From Latrodectus hesperus (Eukaryota > Arthropoda > Arachnida > Araneae > Theridiidae), in the NCBI GenBank assembly GCA_037975125.1, contig CM075857.1, positions 90,711,199 to 90,775,198 on the forward strand: DNA of 64,000 bases, written 5' to 3'. Below the pieces are notes generated by a model. It ran no database searches. It was not told where the DNA came from and was given only the letters and a program-made list of their open reading frames with translations. This document shows, in pieces, positions 1-14,000 of the stretch. The position numbers were made by a program, and so were the translations under genes. Positions within the stretch are counted from its first letter, which is position 1. The number at the start of each line of letters is the position of its first letter.

Positions 1-544
1 ACCGAAATTTGTGAAAACCTTTTAAACAAAATAATGTTACTTGGGGGACATTGAAATTGGTAAACCAGATATCTGTGAATTCACATGTTTAAATTTTAAC
101 TTAATATATATGCTTCGGATAGCAATTTACTAGCTTAAAATAATGGAACACAAAGATTAATTTATAAAATAACTTGCTAAAATTAAAAAATTTAATTTAA
201 TTTTATTTTTTGTTTCAAATTTTTATAATAATTTTGTCAACATATAATTATTTCCCTCAATTTATAATTTTTTTTATTTAGAGGTTTTAGTTTTTTTTTT
301 TTTTCAATTTTTTTAGTGAAAACACATGCTTTTAAGAATAGGTTTTAAAAATTATCAAATCATTGCCTTTTCACAATATATCCTTTGCGAAAAACTGCAG
401 TAAAATGTAGTATATATATACACACAATAGTAATACAAATATATATATAAATACAATAGTATACATTGCGCGAACGAAGTGTGTATTTTTTTTTCCGTGT
501 CTTAGTTTCTGAATAGAATCTGAATATATATTCAGAAACTAATA
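1..544. other. AT-rich non-coding DNA
   Basis: No gene is supported here. The stretch is A/T-rich with homopolymer runs and a short TA/CA-rich microsatellite-like patch near 412-455. It ends at the TA target dinucleotide of the mariner element. Confidence 0.6.
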
Positions 545-546
545 TA

Positions 547-1810
547 CGAGGGTCACTCTGAAATTTTTGAGATACAACTAGGTTTTTAAAGTTATACTTA
601 CAAAATTTTTGGTATGTTCAAAGTAGTCTCCTCCAGCATCAATGAACTTTTGTAGACGAATTTTCCACAGATTAAATGCTTCAAGCCATTAATTTCTTCG
701 AAAAGATGAAAAAAATGCATTTATAGCCACATCATTCTCTTCTTCTGAATGAAAACGACGTCCACGTAAGTTCTTTTTTAGATTAAATAATAACTAAAAG
801 TCGTACATAGCTAGATCAGGTGAATACGGCGGATGTTCGATCACTTTAATTTGTTTTTGTTTAAGAAACACAACTGTTAATCCGGCTGTATGTGAAGATG
901 CATTGTCATGGTGAAGCATTAGTCTCCTAATATTCAGTTCTTGTAGAATTTCTGGAAGACATTTAGTGGTATACCAGTTTGCTGTTACTGTCTTCTGCCC
1001 TTCCAGCTTGATGGCTTTGACCAATCCCGTACTTCAGAAGAAAACGGCATACATCACTTTTTTCAGTGCGCGTTGTTTTTTTCACCATTATCGGCGTGGG
1101 ATCATCTTCAAAGACCCATACTTTGCTTTCTTGACGTGTTGGAACGTCAAAAAACGGTATGTACGTTTCATCACCTGTTACAATTTTAGAAATGGTGCAG
1201 TGGCCACCATCATTCAGCATATTAAGAGTTTCTTTACTGATTCTGACACGCTCCACTTTTTGATGCTCAGTTAGATAAAGGGGAACTCAACGGTAAACTA
1301 CTTTTTCATAAGTAATTCTTCATGAATGATTTTGTGTATGGCTGCGGATCCAATGTTAAGTTCCTTCTGTATCATTTGATAGGTACAGCTATTACCATCC
1401 ATTAATATTTTTCGTATGGCAGACACATTATCCGCGATGACTGCCGACGGCGGCCTTCCTGTATGTTCTTCATCCTGAAGAAAATTGCGACCGCTTCTAA
1501 ATTCTCTTAACCATCTGAATACAGTAGCATGAACCGGAGATTCATCACCCAATGCTAATTGCAACCGTTGAAAGCATTCTTCTTGATTGAATCCTGCTTT
1601 GAAATCGTAGAAAATCATAGCGCGAAAATGTTCTCGCGTCAACTCCATTTTCTCTTCTGTTTAAAATTTATGCCACGCTAAACAAGTTGAAGTAAGTCAG
1701 TAAAAAACCGTCTTCTGTGTTAAAATACTTTGTACTTAAAATTTAAACCGTTATTTTTATTTTGTAAATTCTCGTATGCGTGTATCTCAAAAATTTCAGA
1801 GTGACCCTGG
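547..1810 (-). mobile_element. mariner-family DNA transposon, full length but inactive
   Basis: The element is about 1.26 kb and is bounded by near-identical terminal inverted repeats of about 28 bp: CGAGGGTCACTCTGAAATTT onward at the left end, and its complement ending at 1810. TA dinucleotides lie directly outside (545-546 and 1811-1812), the TA target duplication used by Tc1/mariner elements. Size, ends and the encoded transposase all fit mariner. The element reads on the minus strand. The outermost bases of the two repeats differ slightly (CGAGGG against CCAGGG). The coding region is broken, so any movement would need an active relative. Confidence 0.93.
794..1648 (-). pseudogene. mariner transposase pseudogene (DD34D)
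   Basis: The transposase remains readable in three pieces on the minus strand. The N-terminal piece (1648-1298) is a helix-turn-helix DNA-binding region beginning MELTREHFRAMIFYDFKAGF. The middle piece (1256-963) carries the first catalytic aspartate in TGDETYI. The last piece (1024-794) has the second aspartate in LHHDNASSHTA and the third in PPYSPDLAMYDF. Exactly 34 residues separate the last two aspartates, the DD34D spacing of mariner. A stop after LLMKK, a frame change near 1000-1030 and a stop straight after YDF break it; the C-terminal remainder (RGRRFHSEEE-like) can be followed below 794. The family assignment is very secure, and it is a non-functional copy. Confidence 0.93.
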
Positions 1811-2319
1811 TATATTAACGATGTAAACAGTAAAAAGAAAATGGAAGCTAAATATATGTATTTTCCTCGAATTTGGTGGTAACTTCTTTTCAATTTCCAT
1901 AGTTGTATCACATATCAATTCCAAAAAAAGAACTGTTTTCCTGGAATTTTTTGAAGAAATTTCCCTTTTCTTTCGTTGGCGGTCACTGATCATAATCGAT
2001 GATTTTCAGATAGGCTTGGTTGATGAGACATATTTTTCGAAATTAATTTTCTCACGAAATTACACGAGGCTAGACTAAGTGGCTAAAATAAAACTTGAGA
2101 TTAAAAAAGAAAAACAAAAATTGTGAAGAACTTTTAATCAAGCGAAAAAATCTGAAGTAGAAATCATTTTATTTTTTATGCAATATTAGTTTTTCTTTTA
2201 AAATGAAAATTCCCAAAGTTTTGACTTAATATCTAGTTTGATGAAGCCCTAACTATTGAATATAATAAATTTAAATAATTATTTGTATTTAATTCATTTT
2301 TTAGGATGTTACTGAGCTT

Positions 2320-3245
2320 ATCTTATATGGTAGTTTAAGGAGTTTATAATCTAGTTGTTTCTGAAAAGTGTATAAATCCTGTTTATTTATCTGATGAAAT
2401 TAGGGATTCTGTAGTTCCATTCTCATATTTTTATGTAGTGTAATTGAAATTGGGTGAGTAAAATAAGACATAACTTACATATTAATTCATTTTATTCGAA
2501 ACGGAAATTTTCTCTGTTTATATGCGTTTCTAATTGATTATTAACGATGCAAATTTTAAGGACATCTAACGAAATATATTTATTTGTAATTTAATTTTAT
2601 TCTGAGAAGTTTTCATTAATGATATTTCAATTTTATGAAATTTCCTCTTTAGGGAGCTATATTCATCATGTTATTGTTATCAAAATGCAATTAAAAATTA
2701 ACATTTTTTATTTACAAAAGAAAATACAAAATATTAACAAAATATTGGTTTTTATAAATAAAAGATTCGATCGTTTTATTTAACAAACAAAATATTGCTT
2801 GTTAAATAAAACGATCAAATCTTTTATAAAAATAGAATGTTACATAATATATCAGAAAATTAAAATATCTAGAAAATATTTCATCTTGATATTTTAAATA
2901 GTAAATAATCACGTCCAGAGAGAAGTACTGATGATATATTTATCAGCCGGAGCAATATCAATTAGATATTATATTCTTTATTTTCAATACAAAATATTTT
3001 TTGATTAATCAATATTATAATTTTTCATATACATAACTTGACTTAGACAACGTGTAAAAAAAAATTAGGACTCGCGTGAAAAGAACAATGAAACTTGTTG
3101 GATATATCATGAGAAGGCAATAAGATATATCTCATGAGCTAAATTTTTGGGAATCTCCCCGGATTATTGATCCAGAAATCAAGATATATAAACATCAACA
3201 CAAAAATAATTAGCTAAATAACTTTAAACTAAAATGGAAGACATT
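2320..3245. repeat. Diverged dispersed repeat, copy 1
   Basis: This segment is collinear and in the same orientation as 28013-28960. Shared anchors are TTATATGGTAGT near 2323 (28016), TTTTATTCGAAACG near 2490 (28189), a TTTTTCAT...AACTTGACTTA...ACAAC block near 3021 (28697), and AATAACTT.AAACTAAAATG near 3218 (28932). Offsets stay between 25.67 and 25.72 kb across the whole length, so this is one homologous block with small indels. No terminal repeats or coding capacity were seen, and the family is unknown. Confidence 0.6.
2760..2825. repeat. Fold-back inverted repeat
   Basis: Arms of about 27 bp (2760-2786 and 2799-2825), with one or two mismatches, surround a 12 bp A/T loop. They would form a stable hairpin in single-stranded DNA or RNA. 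It lies in non-coding DNA. Confidence 0.85.
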
Positions 3246-3700
3246 TCAAATGTATAAAGATGTTTAAATTTATAACTGCAAAGAGTAAAAAATAAAGTTT
3301 CTTTTCATCAACTTTCCTCCTTTTCCATAATCATTTACATATTTAGAACAGTTTTTATTAATTTTTGGAGGTATTTTGTAAATTACTAGTGATTGATTAA
3401 AGTGGATAAATTTTCTAAATAAAAATTTTTTAAATTCCAATAAAAGGATTTGGAATTTATGGAATCAGATAAATTTACCACATAAATTGCAATAAACTAG
3501 TTTTAATAGTAAAAAATGTTTCTTATTAGCTAATGAAGATAATTTTTGATAAACAATTTAAAAAATAGTATGAGAGAAAATATCTTAACTAAGAATGGTT
3601 AGTTTCTTATTAAGAAAAAGCAATTTGGCCAGTACATTTTGGGGATAATGTTTTTAAGGAATTAAACAATACTTTTTTTCCTTCAAAATTTTAACTTTCG

Positions 3701-3787
3701 GTAAAAAAGTATATCAGGTTTGCAGCATTTCTGATAAAGTAATGCATTTTTATCAGAAAAAACTGCAAACGCGATATACTCTTTTAC
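3701..3787. repeat. Fold-back inverted repeat
   Basis: Imperfect arms of about 38 bp start GTAAAAAAGTATATC and end GATATACTCTTTTAC, around a short loop near 3739-3747. It lies in non-coding AT-rich DNA. Confidence 0.8.
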
Positions 3788-4574
3788 CTATAATAAACAT
3801 TTTCAAAAAGAATTACAATTTATTAATAACTATTAAAATTCTGCTCTAGCATAAGTATTAAAAATTACAACATTAATAAATCTTAAAAATTGATTTTTAA
3901 GTTAGCTAAATAATCTATTTTAGTAATTTTTAAAGTTATATAAATAAAGGATAAAAAAATATTATAGAGATGTGTATATGTATGTGAACCATTGAATAAT
4001 AGAATATTTTTCAAACCATCGTATGATTAATTAAGATGCTTAGCCCCGAAAATCAGAGAAAATTTGTTATTGTAATATAATATGAGAAAATCAGCTATAT
4101 TTTTAGGATAAATAGAATGCATATTAAATTTTAAACAATATATCTATTAAAAGAAAAAAATAATGTTAATTTATTCAGTATTTGGGATTTAGGTTTGGCT
4201 ATATTTTATATAGTCTTTGAAAATTGAAAAATTGTTTTCGGTTAACAACTGAAGATAAATAAATTAAACATTTACAACAGGCAGCTTTTTAATAATTTAT
4301 ATCACTGAGAATTTCTTTCTGAATGCATATTTTCTAAAATAAATCTTTTTCTTTTAACAAAAAAATTTAAAGTAAGCAAAAATATTATTTATTCAAAAGT
4401 AAATTTTAATTTTCAGATTTAAAAAAATTACAATTAATCTAATAAATACCATAAACAAGAATAATTAAATTATTAACTATGATTATAAAATCTGATTAAA
4501 TTCATTCACAATAACAATAAATTTTTTTATCGGACTAAGGACATCATAAATAATGGATTAAATTTGGACTTTCT

Positions 4575-4617
4575 GCAAGAGTAAAGCAGATTTGGACAAA
4601 ATCTGCTTTACTCTTGC
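4575..4617. repeat. Perfect 19 bp hairpin
   Basis: GCAAGAGTAAAGCAGATTT at 4575-4593 is the exact complement of 4599-4617, with a 5 bp loop. It is noticeably less A/T-rich than its surroundings. Confidence 0.9.
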
Positions 4618-6573
4618 GAAAACTTTGTCTTAAAGATCGAAATTAAAAATAAAGAAACAACTTTTCTAGAATGAGTATTGATATTATTATCATTTTTGTA
4701 ATACAGGGAGTAATAAAGTAAAAAAATTGTGCTTATTTTTAATCAATATAAGGTGATTATCAAAAAATAAATAAAATAAAAAATAATTTTACAGACTTAG
4801 AGTGACTATAAATTTTTAAGCATTTAATATTTATTAGTTTCAGTGTATATCTTAATTGCTTTTTTATATCTTTTCAACTAATTTAATTGCTTTTTTTCCA
4901 AATATTACGGTAAAAAAAATCCAAGAAAGTCAAGTTTTATATCATCTATTTACCCAGTCAATAATCTTGATATACTACATATGTAGTAATTAACATCTTT
5001 TTATTGGTAGCAATTATTATTTTATTTATTAAGACGGATATTTAGTACCGAATTTTCAGTAATAGAATTACCAGTTTATAAGAAAAATTAAAACATTTGC
5101 TAAGGATACATTTTCATAACAAAAGTTTATAAAGACAGTAAAAATATATGTAAATAAAATTAACTACATATTATAAAATCATACCAATAAAAAATACAGA
5201 GGAAGAGAATCAATGACATATTCAAGAATAAAAAATTAATCAAGTGTTCCCCAAGATTAAGAAAATTATTTTTTTTATTAAATATAAAAATTTCCTTCCA
5301 TTTTTTATGATTTGCTTGATATAATCACATTATAGAATATGTGCATTGTAAAAATTCCTGGATAGATGTCCAAGAATTTTTAAGAAATATTAAAACTACC
5401 CTGTTCATAATTATTCAACTTTTCCCATGAAATGGGTAATAATACTTGTATATAGTTTCTACAGAAAAATTGTACACAAGATATTTATAACTAATTTTTC
5501 TCTTACGTTTTATTGTAAAACTTATTTGATATCTTTTTCATTTATCGTTTTCAAGATAGCTTTCAGACTGCTTTTAAGAATTTGAAACATGTAAAAACGT
5601 AATGGATTGAATGATTTGAGACATAATGAAAAATGTTCCACAGTATGATTGGATCATACACATTTTTGTGATATAAAACTTACATGTAGATTTGTACAAA
5701 ATAACATTCTTTTTTGTTGCCAAACGGAAATGGGAAGCAGTAATTTATAATATGCCAAAGATCTTGATATAGTTGATTGCCAGAATTGAAAAAATCAAAT
5801 TCCAAACGCAAGTTTGTATAACTTTTCCAAGAAATAATTTTTCCTTAATTTAAAGACTAGTTTCAGACATTGCCTCATTGATAGGTTCTTTGGTTTAAAA
5901 TGGAATGTTGATACTTCGTAATGATCATAAACCAATTAGGTTTAATTTTATTAATAATTTTAGATATCTTTTTTTTAATCAAAATTTTGATGTGCAGAAG
6001 TTTATTATTTATTTTTTAATTTAAATTATCATTTGTTTAATATTTATATTTTGACGGTTTTCTGAACAATTTTTAAACAAAATGCTGATATAAATAAATA
6101 AATATTTTGAAATTTTTTACATTTTACAATATTAATATAAAATATTAAACCAAACTCAATATAAAATTATACAACTTTTGAGGCATATTCAGTATTTATA
6201 TTAATAATAGTGATGATAATAATAGAAGACTAAAATTTCAAATACATAAAAATTAAAAATTATTTACAACCAAGAAAGAAATTTCTTGTTTTGAAAAACT
6301 TAAAAATATTAATCAAATATTGAATTCTCTATTCTTTTTGGCATCTCTAATTTTCTGTCACATGGTTAAGAGTAAATAATTTCATTTTTGTAATTTATAA
6401 CATTTATTATTTTTTTAAGAATTAATCTCTGCAAAATTTCATAAAAATAGAAAAAGTAAAGAAATTTGGTACATTTTAGAAATAGTCAGAAGAATTAAAA
6501 GTATAACAAAAACCTTTGAAATGTAAATAATCAGAGTTACAGTAGATAAAAATGTATTACTAGTCCTGAGAAA

Positions 6574-7287
6574 AATACTTTAACAGCTACAATGGTGAAG
6601 TGGCTGCTGTGCAATTAGCACTTGAAGAGATCAGAAAGGATAATGAGAACAACATAGTATTTTTTATAGACTCTCAGGCCACCATCAGGTCTCTCTCTTC
6701 AATTGCTCCTAGCAGTATTGGGTCTGTTTATCACTGTCAAAAGGCAATTAGTTCTCTACTCGAATAAGGACGTCAAATTGTGCTGCAATGGAAACCCAGC
6801 CACTATGGTATCGCGGGAAATGACGCAGCTGATAAATTGGCAAAGGCTGGCTCAGATCTACAACAGCATTCTGCAGCCTTGGAGTACCATACTGTTAAAA
6901 GGCTTATTAATTCAAATATAGCCTCCTATCGTAGAAATGTTAACAAGATGTGCATAAAGGGGAAAGCATGGGCTTCCTTACTAACAAAGCCTATTCCGTG
7001 TAACCTCCACAGAGCTGTGGGAGTGGCAAATTTTCGCCTTAAAACTGGGCATGATTATCTGCAAAAACACTTTCACCGTTTGGGTTTGAAGGACTCTCCA
7101 ATCTGCCCTTTTTGTGTACTAGAGGACATGACTGGTGACCACCTTTACACTTGCCCTGGACTTTCGGTCATCGCAGTTAGAAATTCTGCAGAAGATGACT
7201 TTTCATTCACTTCAAGATTGTATTGGGCTGCCCGACAGAGACAGATGGTTGAAAAACCAATATCGGGCGTAGGATTAAAAAAAAAAA
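6574..7287 (+). mobile_element. 5'-truncated non-LTR retrotransposon (LINE) with RNase H domain
   Basis: An inserted LINE 3' end. The translation starts in an RNase H domain with the glutamate of GEVAAVQLAL and the aspartate of FFIDSQATI. After an in-frame stop at about 6766 it continues through QWKPSHYGIAGNDAADKLAK (RNase H C-terminus). It ends with FRLKTGHDYLQKHFHRLGL and the Cys/His tail CPFC...DHLYTC typical of Jockey-like elements. A poly(A) tail (about 7276-7287) follows. The insertion is framed by the duplication AGTCCTGAGAAA at 6562-6573 and 7288-7299. Truncation, tail and duplication together show target-primed reverse transcription. It is non-functional. Confidence 0.92.
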
Positions 7288-7299
7288 AGTCCTGAGAAA

Positions 7300-8020
7300 G
7301 ATTTATTACAAGTGAGAAAAACTTATTATCACCAAAAAGAAAATGAAGCTATAAAATTATTAATAACCTATAGTAATTTACAAGAAAATATTTAAAAAAA
7401 AGCAGTAATAAAAATTGATAAATTAAGGTTGAGTAAAAAAAATCAACACAAAATAGAGAAGGGTCCTAAATTAAAAATGAAAAGAAAATTGTTCAAAAGA
7501 TCAAAAAGAAAGAATACTCAACTCGTACTAATATATAAATTTTAATTACAAATTAAATTTCCCTTACATATGTATTTATTAATATAGCACCACTTGTTAT
7601 CAGCCATTTTAAAAAGAAATTTACATTGAAAAGAAAGTATTAACTATTGATGGGAAAAAATAATATAACTTTTCATTGAAAAAAATTTCCTTTTTCCTTT
7701 AAAAAAGTTCCTTTTTAAATAAAGCTGTCAAATAACATCTTGTTTTAATAATAGTTTTAAAGGAATTGGAGAATCGGGAAAAATAAATAATTTAAAGAAA
7801 ATTAGAAAGTCTGCAGTCCTTGTGTGTTAAGCATCATTTTAATAAGATTCAAGTTCATGGAATACTTCACAATGGTGTCTATTGTAATTTAATTAACAAT
7901 AGATTTCAATTTTCTTTTTATAGTATTATAAATGTTTTTTAAAAAAATAGTATAAAACATTTTTTTACAAAACTTTTATATATATAACCACTATAAATGA
8001 AATACACAATAATAAATAAC
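7300..8020. other. AT-rich intergenic DNA downstream of POLR3G
   Basis: Nothing beyond A/T-rich sequence was recognised. It separates the LINE insertion from the 3' end of the POLR3G-type gene. Confidence 0.6.
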
Positions 8021-8026
8021 TTTATT
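8021..8026 (-). terminator. Candidate poly(A) signal of POLR3G
   Basis: TTTATT on the plus strand reads AATAAA on the minus strand, 72 bp downstream of the POLR3G stop codon. It is a plausible signal, but such hexamers are common in AT-rich DNA. Confidence 0.45.
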
Positions 8027-8097
8027 TTAATATGATAATTTTAAACAAAAATATTTACATAAATACAAGTGAAAAACTAATATAAATTTTTTTCTTA

Positions 8098-11000
8098 TTA
8101 TTCATATCCTTCATCAAGGTTGTCATCTTCATCATCTAAATAATTTTCTCCATTATCAAAATAATTGAGGGCATAATCATTGTCCTAAAAGTGCATTTAC
8201 AGAAAAATAATTACTTTCAATATATACAATCTAAAGCATTTTATTCAAGGTTTCAAACTATTTATTTACAATAATTAATAGTTTTATTATCTTTAGTACA
8301 CGGATAAATTAAAGCTCTTAAATACAAGATTTCTGTTGTATGAAAATGAAGAAAAATTAGATTTAAAATTTGAATATTAGAAATTTGATATATAACAAAA
8401 CAATAGCATTATATTTTTAAATGGTAAGAATATTAAATTTACCATGACATTATATTTAAAATATAAAATTTTCATTATGATTTTTCAAATTTTAAATGAT
8501 ATTTAATAATGTAACACTTACTTCTTCTATTTCTTCATCTTCATATTCTTCTTCTACTTCTTCTGCTCCTTCCTCTTCTTCTTCGTTTCCTTGTTCCTTT
8601 TCTTCTTTTTCTTCCAACACCTAAATTTTAAACAAAAAATCTAAATTAAAATCCCTTTTTTAATATTGATAAAGATTAAATTTAAATGTAATTAATTAAG
8701 AATACTTCAAAACATTTCTATGCAAATGAATATTAAGAAATTGTGCATGTTCTTTAAATTCCCACAAGTGAAATTTCCCACTAAAATGTTATTTGGCTCT
8801 TAATGATGTTAAAAAATGCAGACTGAATTTCAAGAATTTACAAATAATCATGATCAGATATTTTTTCTATGTTAAAAATAATTCTTCGAAAATTTAGAAA
8901 AAAGAAAACGAATATTTGATTATGCTTAAAATGAAAATTGGAATCAACTTTCTTTAAAAGTAAGATAAAACAAACAATACTGAGTAATAATTCTTATAAT
9001 CTAATTTTATTAAATAGCTTTGAAGAACTGAAATAATGAATTGTTATTGTTTTGTAATTACTAATATTTTCACAGAATTTTTTTTAAGTAATAACTGCTT
9101 GTTGTCATCGAAACTGAATTAACCAATTTATTAATGTTAATTTCCTAAAATTTATACATCAATTGTACCATTAAAAAAGAAAGCAATTTTTACTTTGAAA
9201 TTTAGAGTACTTAAAGAAATTTTACCATCTCTATGAAATAAAATTTTATTACTTTTTAAGTGATTATGATTATTTTTCAAGCAGAGATAATCAAATCCCA
9301 AATAATGAAATTGGAATTAATTATTTGACAAATTCTTGATTCATTTTTTAATCTCATAAATAAATTATACCCTATTTTTTCATAGAATGAAATTTATAAT
9401 ATTAATATAAAGCAATTTTTTTTACATTTCCAACATTTAAAAAATAAAAAGATATGATAAAAATCTGACTAAATTTTGAAAACTTACAGAAAACTTATGA
9501 AAGAAATTTAATTATTTAAAATCAAATTTAACATGTCACATAGAATATTAACTATTTTCAAATGTGATGTCAAATAGAAGTACACCATTTTATAAGAAAC
9601 TGATGAAAATAATAGACCCTTTTCAGCTTATTATTTAACATTGAATTCACACATCTATGTTAAGCCTTTTGGTAATGATATTTTTCTTTTCCTTGCTTCA
9701 ATTTTATCATTTAAATACTCCTATAAAATAGTTTTATATAAAAACTTATAAAAGGAAATTATTCATTTTAGCAATGTGGATATTGTTAAAGGCATATATA
9801 TCGTTTTCCAATTTTTATACAAATCACAAAAATTAAATTATTTAAAATTTAAAATAATTAGAATTCTAATTCATAAAATTATAAAAAGCAAAGCAATTTA
9901 AAGACAATAAAAAATTTTAAAAAATATATATACATAGAAAATGTCCTATTTATATTCTAATATACAGAAGTATATATATAAATGTGTTATTATTTTAATA
10001 TACATTAGAACTGATCATACTTTTAATTTTTCAACTACAGCTGCTTCTGATTTTTTAATGGCCTTAGAAATTTTGCGCCTTTTTTTGGGTTTTTCAAATA
10101 GTTCTCTGGGAAAAAGACTTTTATCTAGAAAGAAAAGAAAAAAATCATGAATATTATGAAACTTTTTGGAAGTTCATAATTTGAAAATTAAATTACAGAT
10201 TATACATTTTAACAACTTGTAAGTCACACAAAGAAAACATTAATAACAATCAATGTAAATAAGTTCAATAGTAATTTTTTTAAAAAATATAATAATTGAA
10301 TATAAAATAACAAGTACATCAAATGAAATAAAAAAGCATGAGTATACGCATAAAGCAATTAAAAAAATTTTCAAAGGAAACTTATTATAATTATGTAAAC
10401 AATTCTTCTTTTGACATCAATTTTAATTTTTTAAATGCAGATTACAATTTGGAATGAGATATGAAAAACATTTTTGTTCAAAAGTTATATGGAAAGTTCT
10501 GTAACACATAATGTTACTTTCAATTATATAATTGAAAGAATTTTAATATTTAAAAAAAAATTAAAGCATTCTCTTAATATGAAATTACATTCTTAAAATA
10601 TTTAAAAAGCACTAATTTAAAATTAAAATAATTTCTGAAAGTATATATTGGTTTTTAAATAGAATGCTAAATTTTTGAGAATTCTATTAACAATAAACTA
10701 CAGTACATTTTCAATACATTATAAAATGGAGTATTTAAAGATTGTTTCAGAATTTTTTAATTGGATAAAGTGGATTTTGTTTTAAAATTGATCAAATGTA
10801 ATAATCTATGAGATTTGTGTAACCAAAAAATATATTTCTTAGTTATACAAAATAAAAAATTACTATTTTTTAATATAAAAAGGTACTTTTTATGACTCAG
10901 ATAAAATACTAAGATGATTAAAAGTTTACTTAGGCTCAATGATCTAAAAGAAATATTTTCTTTTAGATCATGATAATTACTATGTATATATGTAATGTTG

Positions 11001-14000
11001 TTAGCTTGAGTGCTGTTGCTTCCAGCAGTAAAAACTTTAATTCCAATTTATTTGAAATAAATTAAAAAGCTATAACTCATATTATCAATTTATTATTACA
11101 ATCATCTAAACTTGAGACCACTATACATCAGAGAAATAATTATTCACCACCTTCAATTGATGGTCTACATTTCAATTTCAATCAGAATTTTAGAGGAGAA
11201 AGCACTTTGCTATATTTTGAAGCTTATGGAGAAAAAATTGCAGACTGAACTTTCATTTATAAGATTTTAATTATATTTGAAGCCATTAGAGTGAAAACTA
11301 ATAGTTTCAAAGATTTATATCCAGTTCCACATGAAATAAGAAACTAGATATGAGCATTTAAATCCTCTTCCTAACTAACTAAGTGACAGCCACAAAACGT
11401 CAAACCATCCAAATAAAAACTTAATTGCATTACAACTAAAAGCAAGTTTTGTAAATGAGGTATTTTTCTCTAGGCAGAAGATATAAGAGTTTAAATAAAG
11501 GTTTAAGAAAAATAGAAAGTGCTTATGTGGAGTAATAGAAATAAATCTAAAAATGCTTTATGTTTGAATGAGAAAACAGTTTTAATCATAAATGCACAAT
11601 TAAAATATTTTAACATAATATGGAAAAATACAGATGTATACAACATATAAATAAGATTTCATTGTGTGATACATACATGCAAAGTGATTTAGAAAGTAAA
11701 CACCATTTGTTTGTACCTCAAGTACATCTGACAACAAGGCTGTGAAAGCATAGTTAGTTACATCTTTCATTTCAAGAAATAATAAGTCTAGTCAATTTGT
11801 TTGCTATGTTTAAACACTTATTTGTCAATATAATCATACTTAAAACAAAATAAAAGCTATGATAAAATTTTTAAATGAAAGATATGTTCAATTTTAAGAA
11901 ATTTATTTTCATATAGGTGAAATTTATGGAGAAAACATAATAGGTGAAAATATAGCGTGAAACGAGTTAAAATGTTTAACACGGAAAAAAATATACACAA
12001 TTGACAAAAAGTTCATTCAATAACTTCTCTATTCATCTTTGACACTTTATGTTTGTTAACAAGAAATTTACGATTTCAATTAGTCATAATTGTATTTTCA
12101 AAACATTTCACAATCTTTTTAACATGAAAGCATAATTGAATCGCAATGCATGGATAACAAACATTTTAACATTCTAAAGTGGAAATGTATGTAAAAATTC
12201 CTGAAATTTTTGCAGAGTTATGGAAAATGATTTTTTTTAAGTTACCACAAATGAAACAAAGATTTTTTTTATGAAATATTTGAAATAAAATGACAATTAC
12301 TGAAATGGTAGTATATTGGTTCCTAGATAGATAAAAAAAACCAACTCTTTTTTCAAGATAAATGATATGAACTATATTTTGGGACTGTCAAGGAATTTTT
12401 TAATCAACTGGATGAAACAAGATACAATGCATTCCGAATTGTTGAGTCTGTCACACTTTATCACCCACTTGGTGCACTTTACACATTGTACCGTTCTCTA
12501 CTCTTAGGCATTATTTTAGCTCAAGAAATTTCTTTGCAAGTAGATTTTTACACCCATCCTGAATGGTTAAAGCCAGGTGTATTCTTGAAAGAAAATGTGT
12601 TGTAATCAATAGAAAAGTAAAACACACATTAATTCACATGGTTAATATGTTGAAAATTGGTTAAGTATACATCCGGCAAAATCTTTTGGGAAAGAAGTTT
12701 TTTTGATGTCATATTAAAATATGCAATCATTGAAATATGAAAGATGCAAACTATATGTGAGTAATACTAACTAATAATCTTGGCATAGTTTTGTAAGCAG
12801 GAGCCATGGATATCAATAATACTAATTTCCCATGCAGTATTAAATAATATTTAAGATATTTTAAATATTTCACTCAAATTCTTTTATTTTGTACAACTGA
12901 TTATCAGTATTGCTAACAACACTGTAAACTCAATCACATTGAAATCAGTTGATTAAGCAAAACTGAAATTTTTAATAACTACATCAAATTTTGAATAAAC
13001 TGAGAATCTAACTTTATCATGGTATTTCAATAACAAATACATTTAAAAATAACATAACACATTTTTTATTCATATACAAATTAAAACAACATATACGTGT
13101 ATATTGTCACTTTGTTTACAAGCAAAACAGTTTCAGAATATTGTAATACAAGAAGAAATTTAAATTTAAAATTTTCCACTAAATTTTTCACTGTATTTAA
13201 ATTGGAAGTATTTTAATACAAAAAAAGTATAGTATTCACGATAATTAAAAACTTACCCCATACTATTTGATCAGCAGCATGAACAGGCTGGTATTTATCT
13301 GTATATCTTTCAATATCCTTTTTAATAGAAACAGGTGGTATATAATAGCCAGATTCTTTAAAAGAACTTCTTATTTCCTGCTTCAAAGTTAGTAAATAGT
13401 CTATCTTCTTACCACTAAGCAATGGGACAGGTTTAAATAACAGAGGCTGCAACAAAAATTTTAAAAAATGTTTTTATATGAAATACTATCATATATTACT
13501 TTTTAACCAGAGTTAATTATTCTACATAAATCAATTGGGTCATATATTTCTTAATTAGAGTATTGAAGCTGAAAAATATTAAGAAGCTGTATTGAACTAA
13601 AAATACTAAAACTAGAATTAACTCATTGGCATGACAGCCCCAGAGGGCTTATGCCTACAATACCCATATCTGTTTTCATGACCAAAGGCCTTGGGGTGGA
13701 AAGCATATGTCCCAGTTAGGTGACCAGCTTAACACAAAACACAGTGTTTGATTCAACGGCATACTCAGTACTTAGTTTCATGGATCCACTGAAGAAAAGA
13801 TAGGCTTTCCCAGCTCGAGGACTGAATCTCACACCACTAGCCTGAGAGGAGGAAACACTATCACTACATCACTGTGCTTCAAAATGTAATAAAGTAACAC
13901 TCATCTTTATTTTAATTATATTGTTCACTGTAGGATAAGAAACCATATTGTATTATACTCATGAAACTAAGAGATATTCGAAAGAAATTAAGTATTCTGG

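Larger units (their letters stand above)
1813..6561. other. AT-rich intergenic DNA without recognisable genes
   Basis: About 4.7 kb with no coding region I can support. It contains one copy of a diverged segmental repeat (2320-3245) and three fold-back repeats, listed separately. The rest is A/T-rich sequence without visible structure. Confidence 0.6.

Noticed and set aside
13213..13455. A separate 80-codon gene on the minus strand
   Set aside because: It is exon 2 of the POLR3G-type gene plus intronic sequence.
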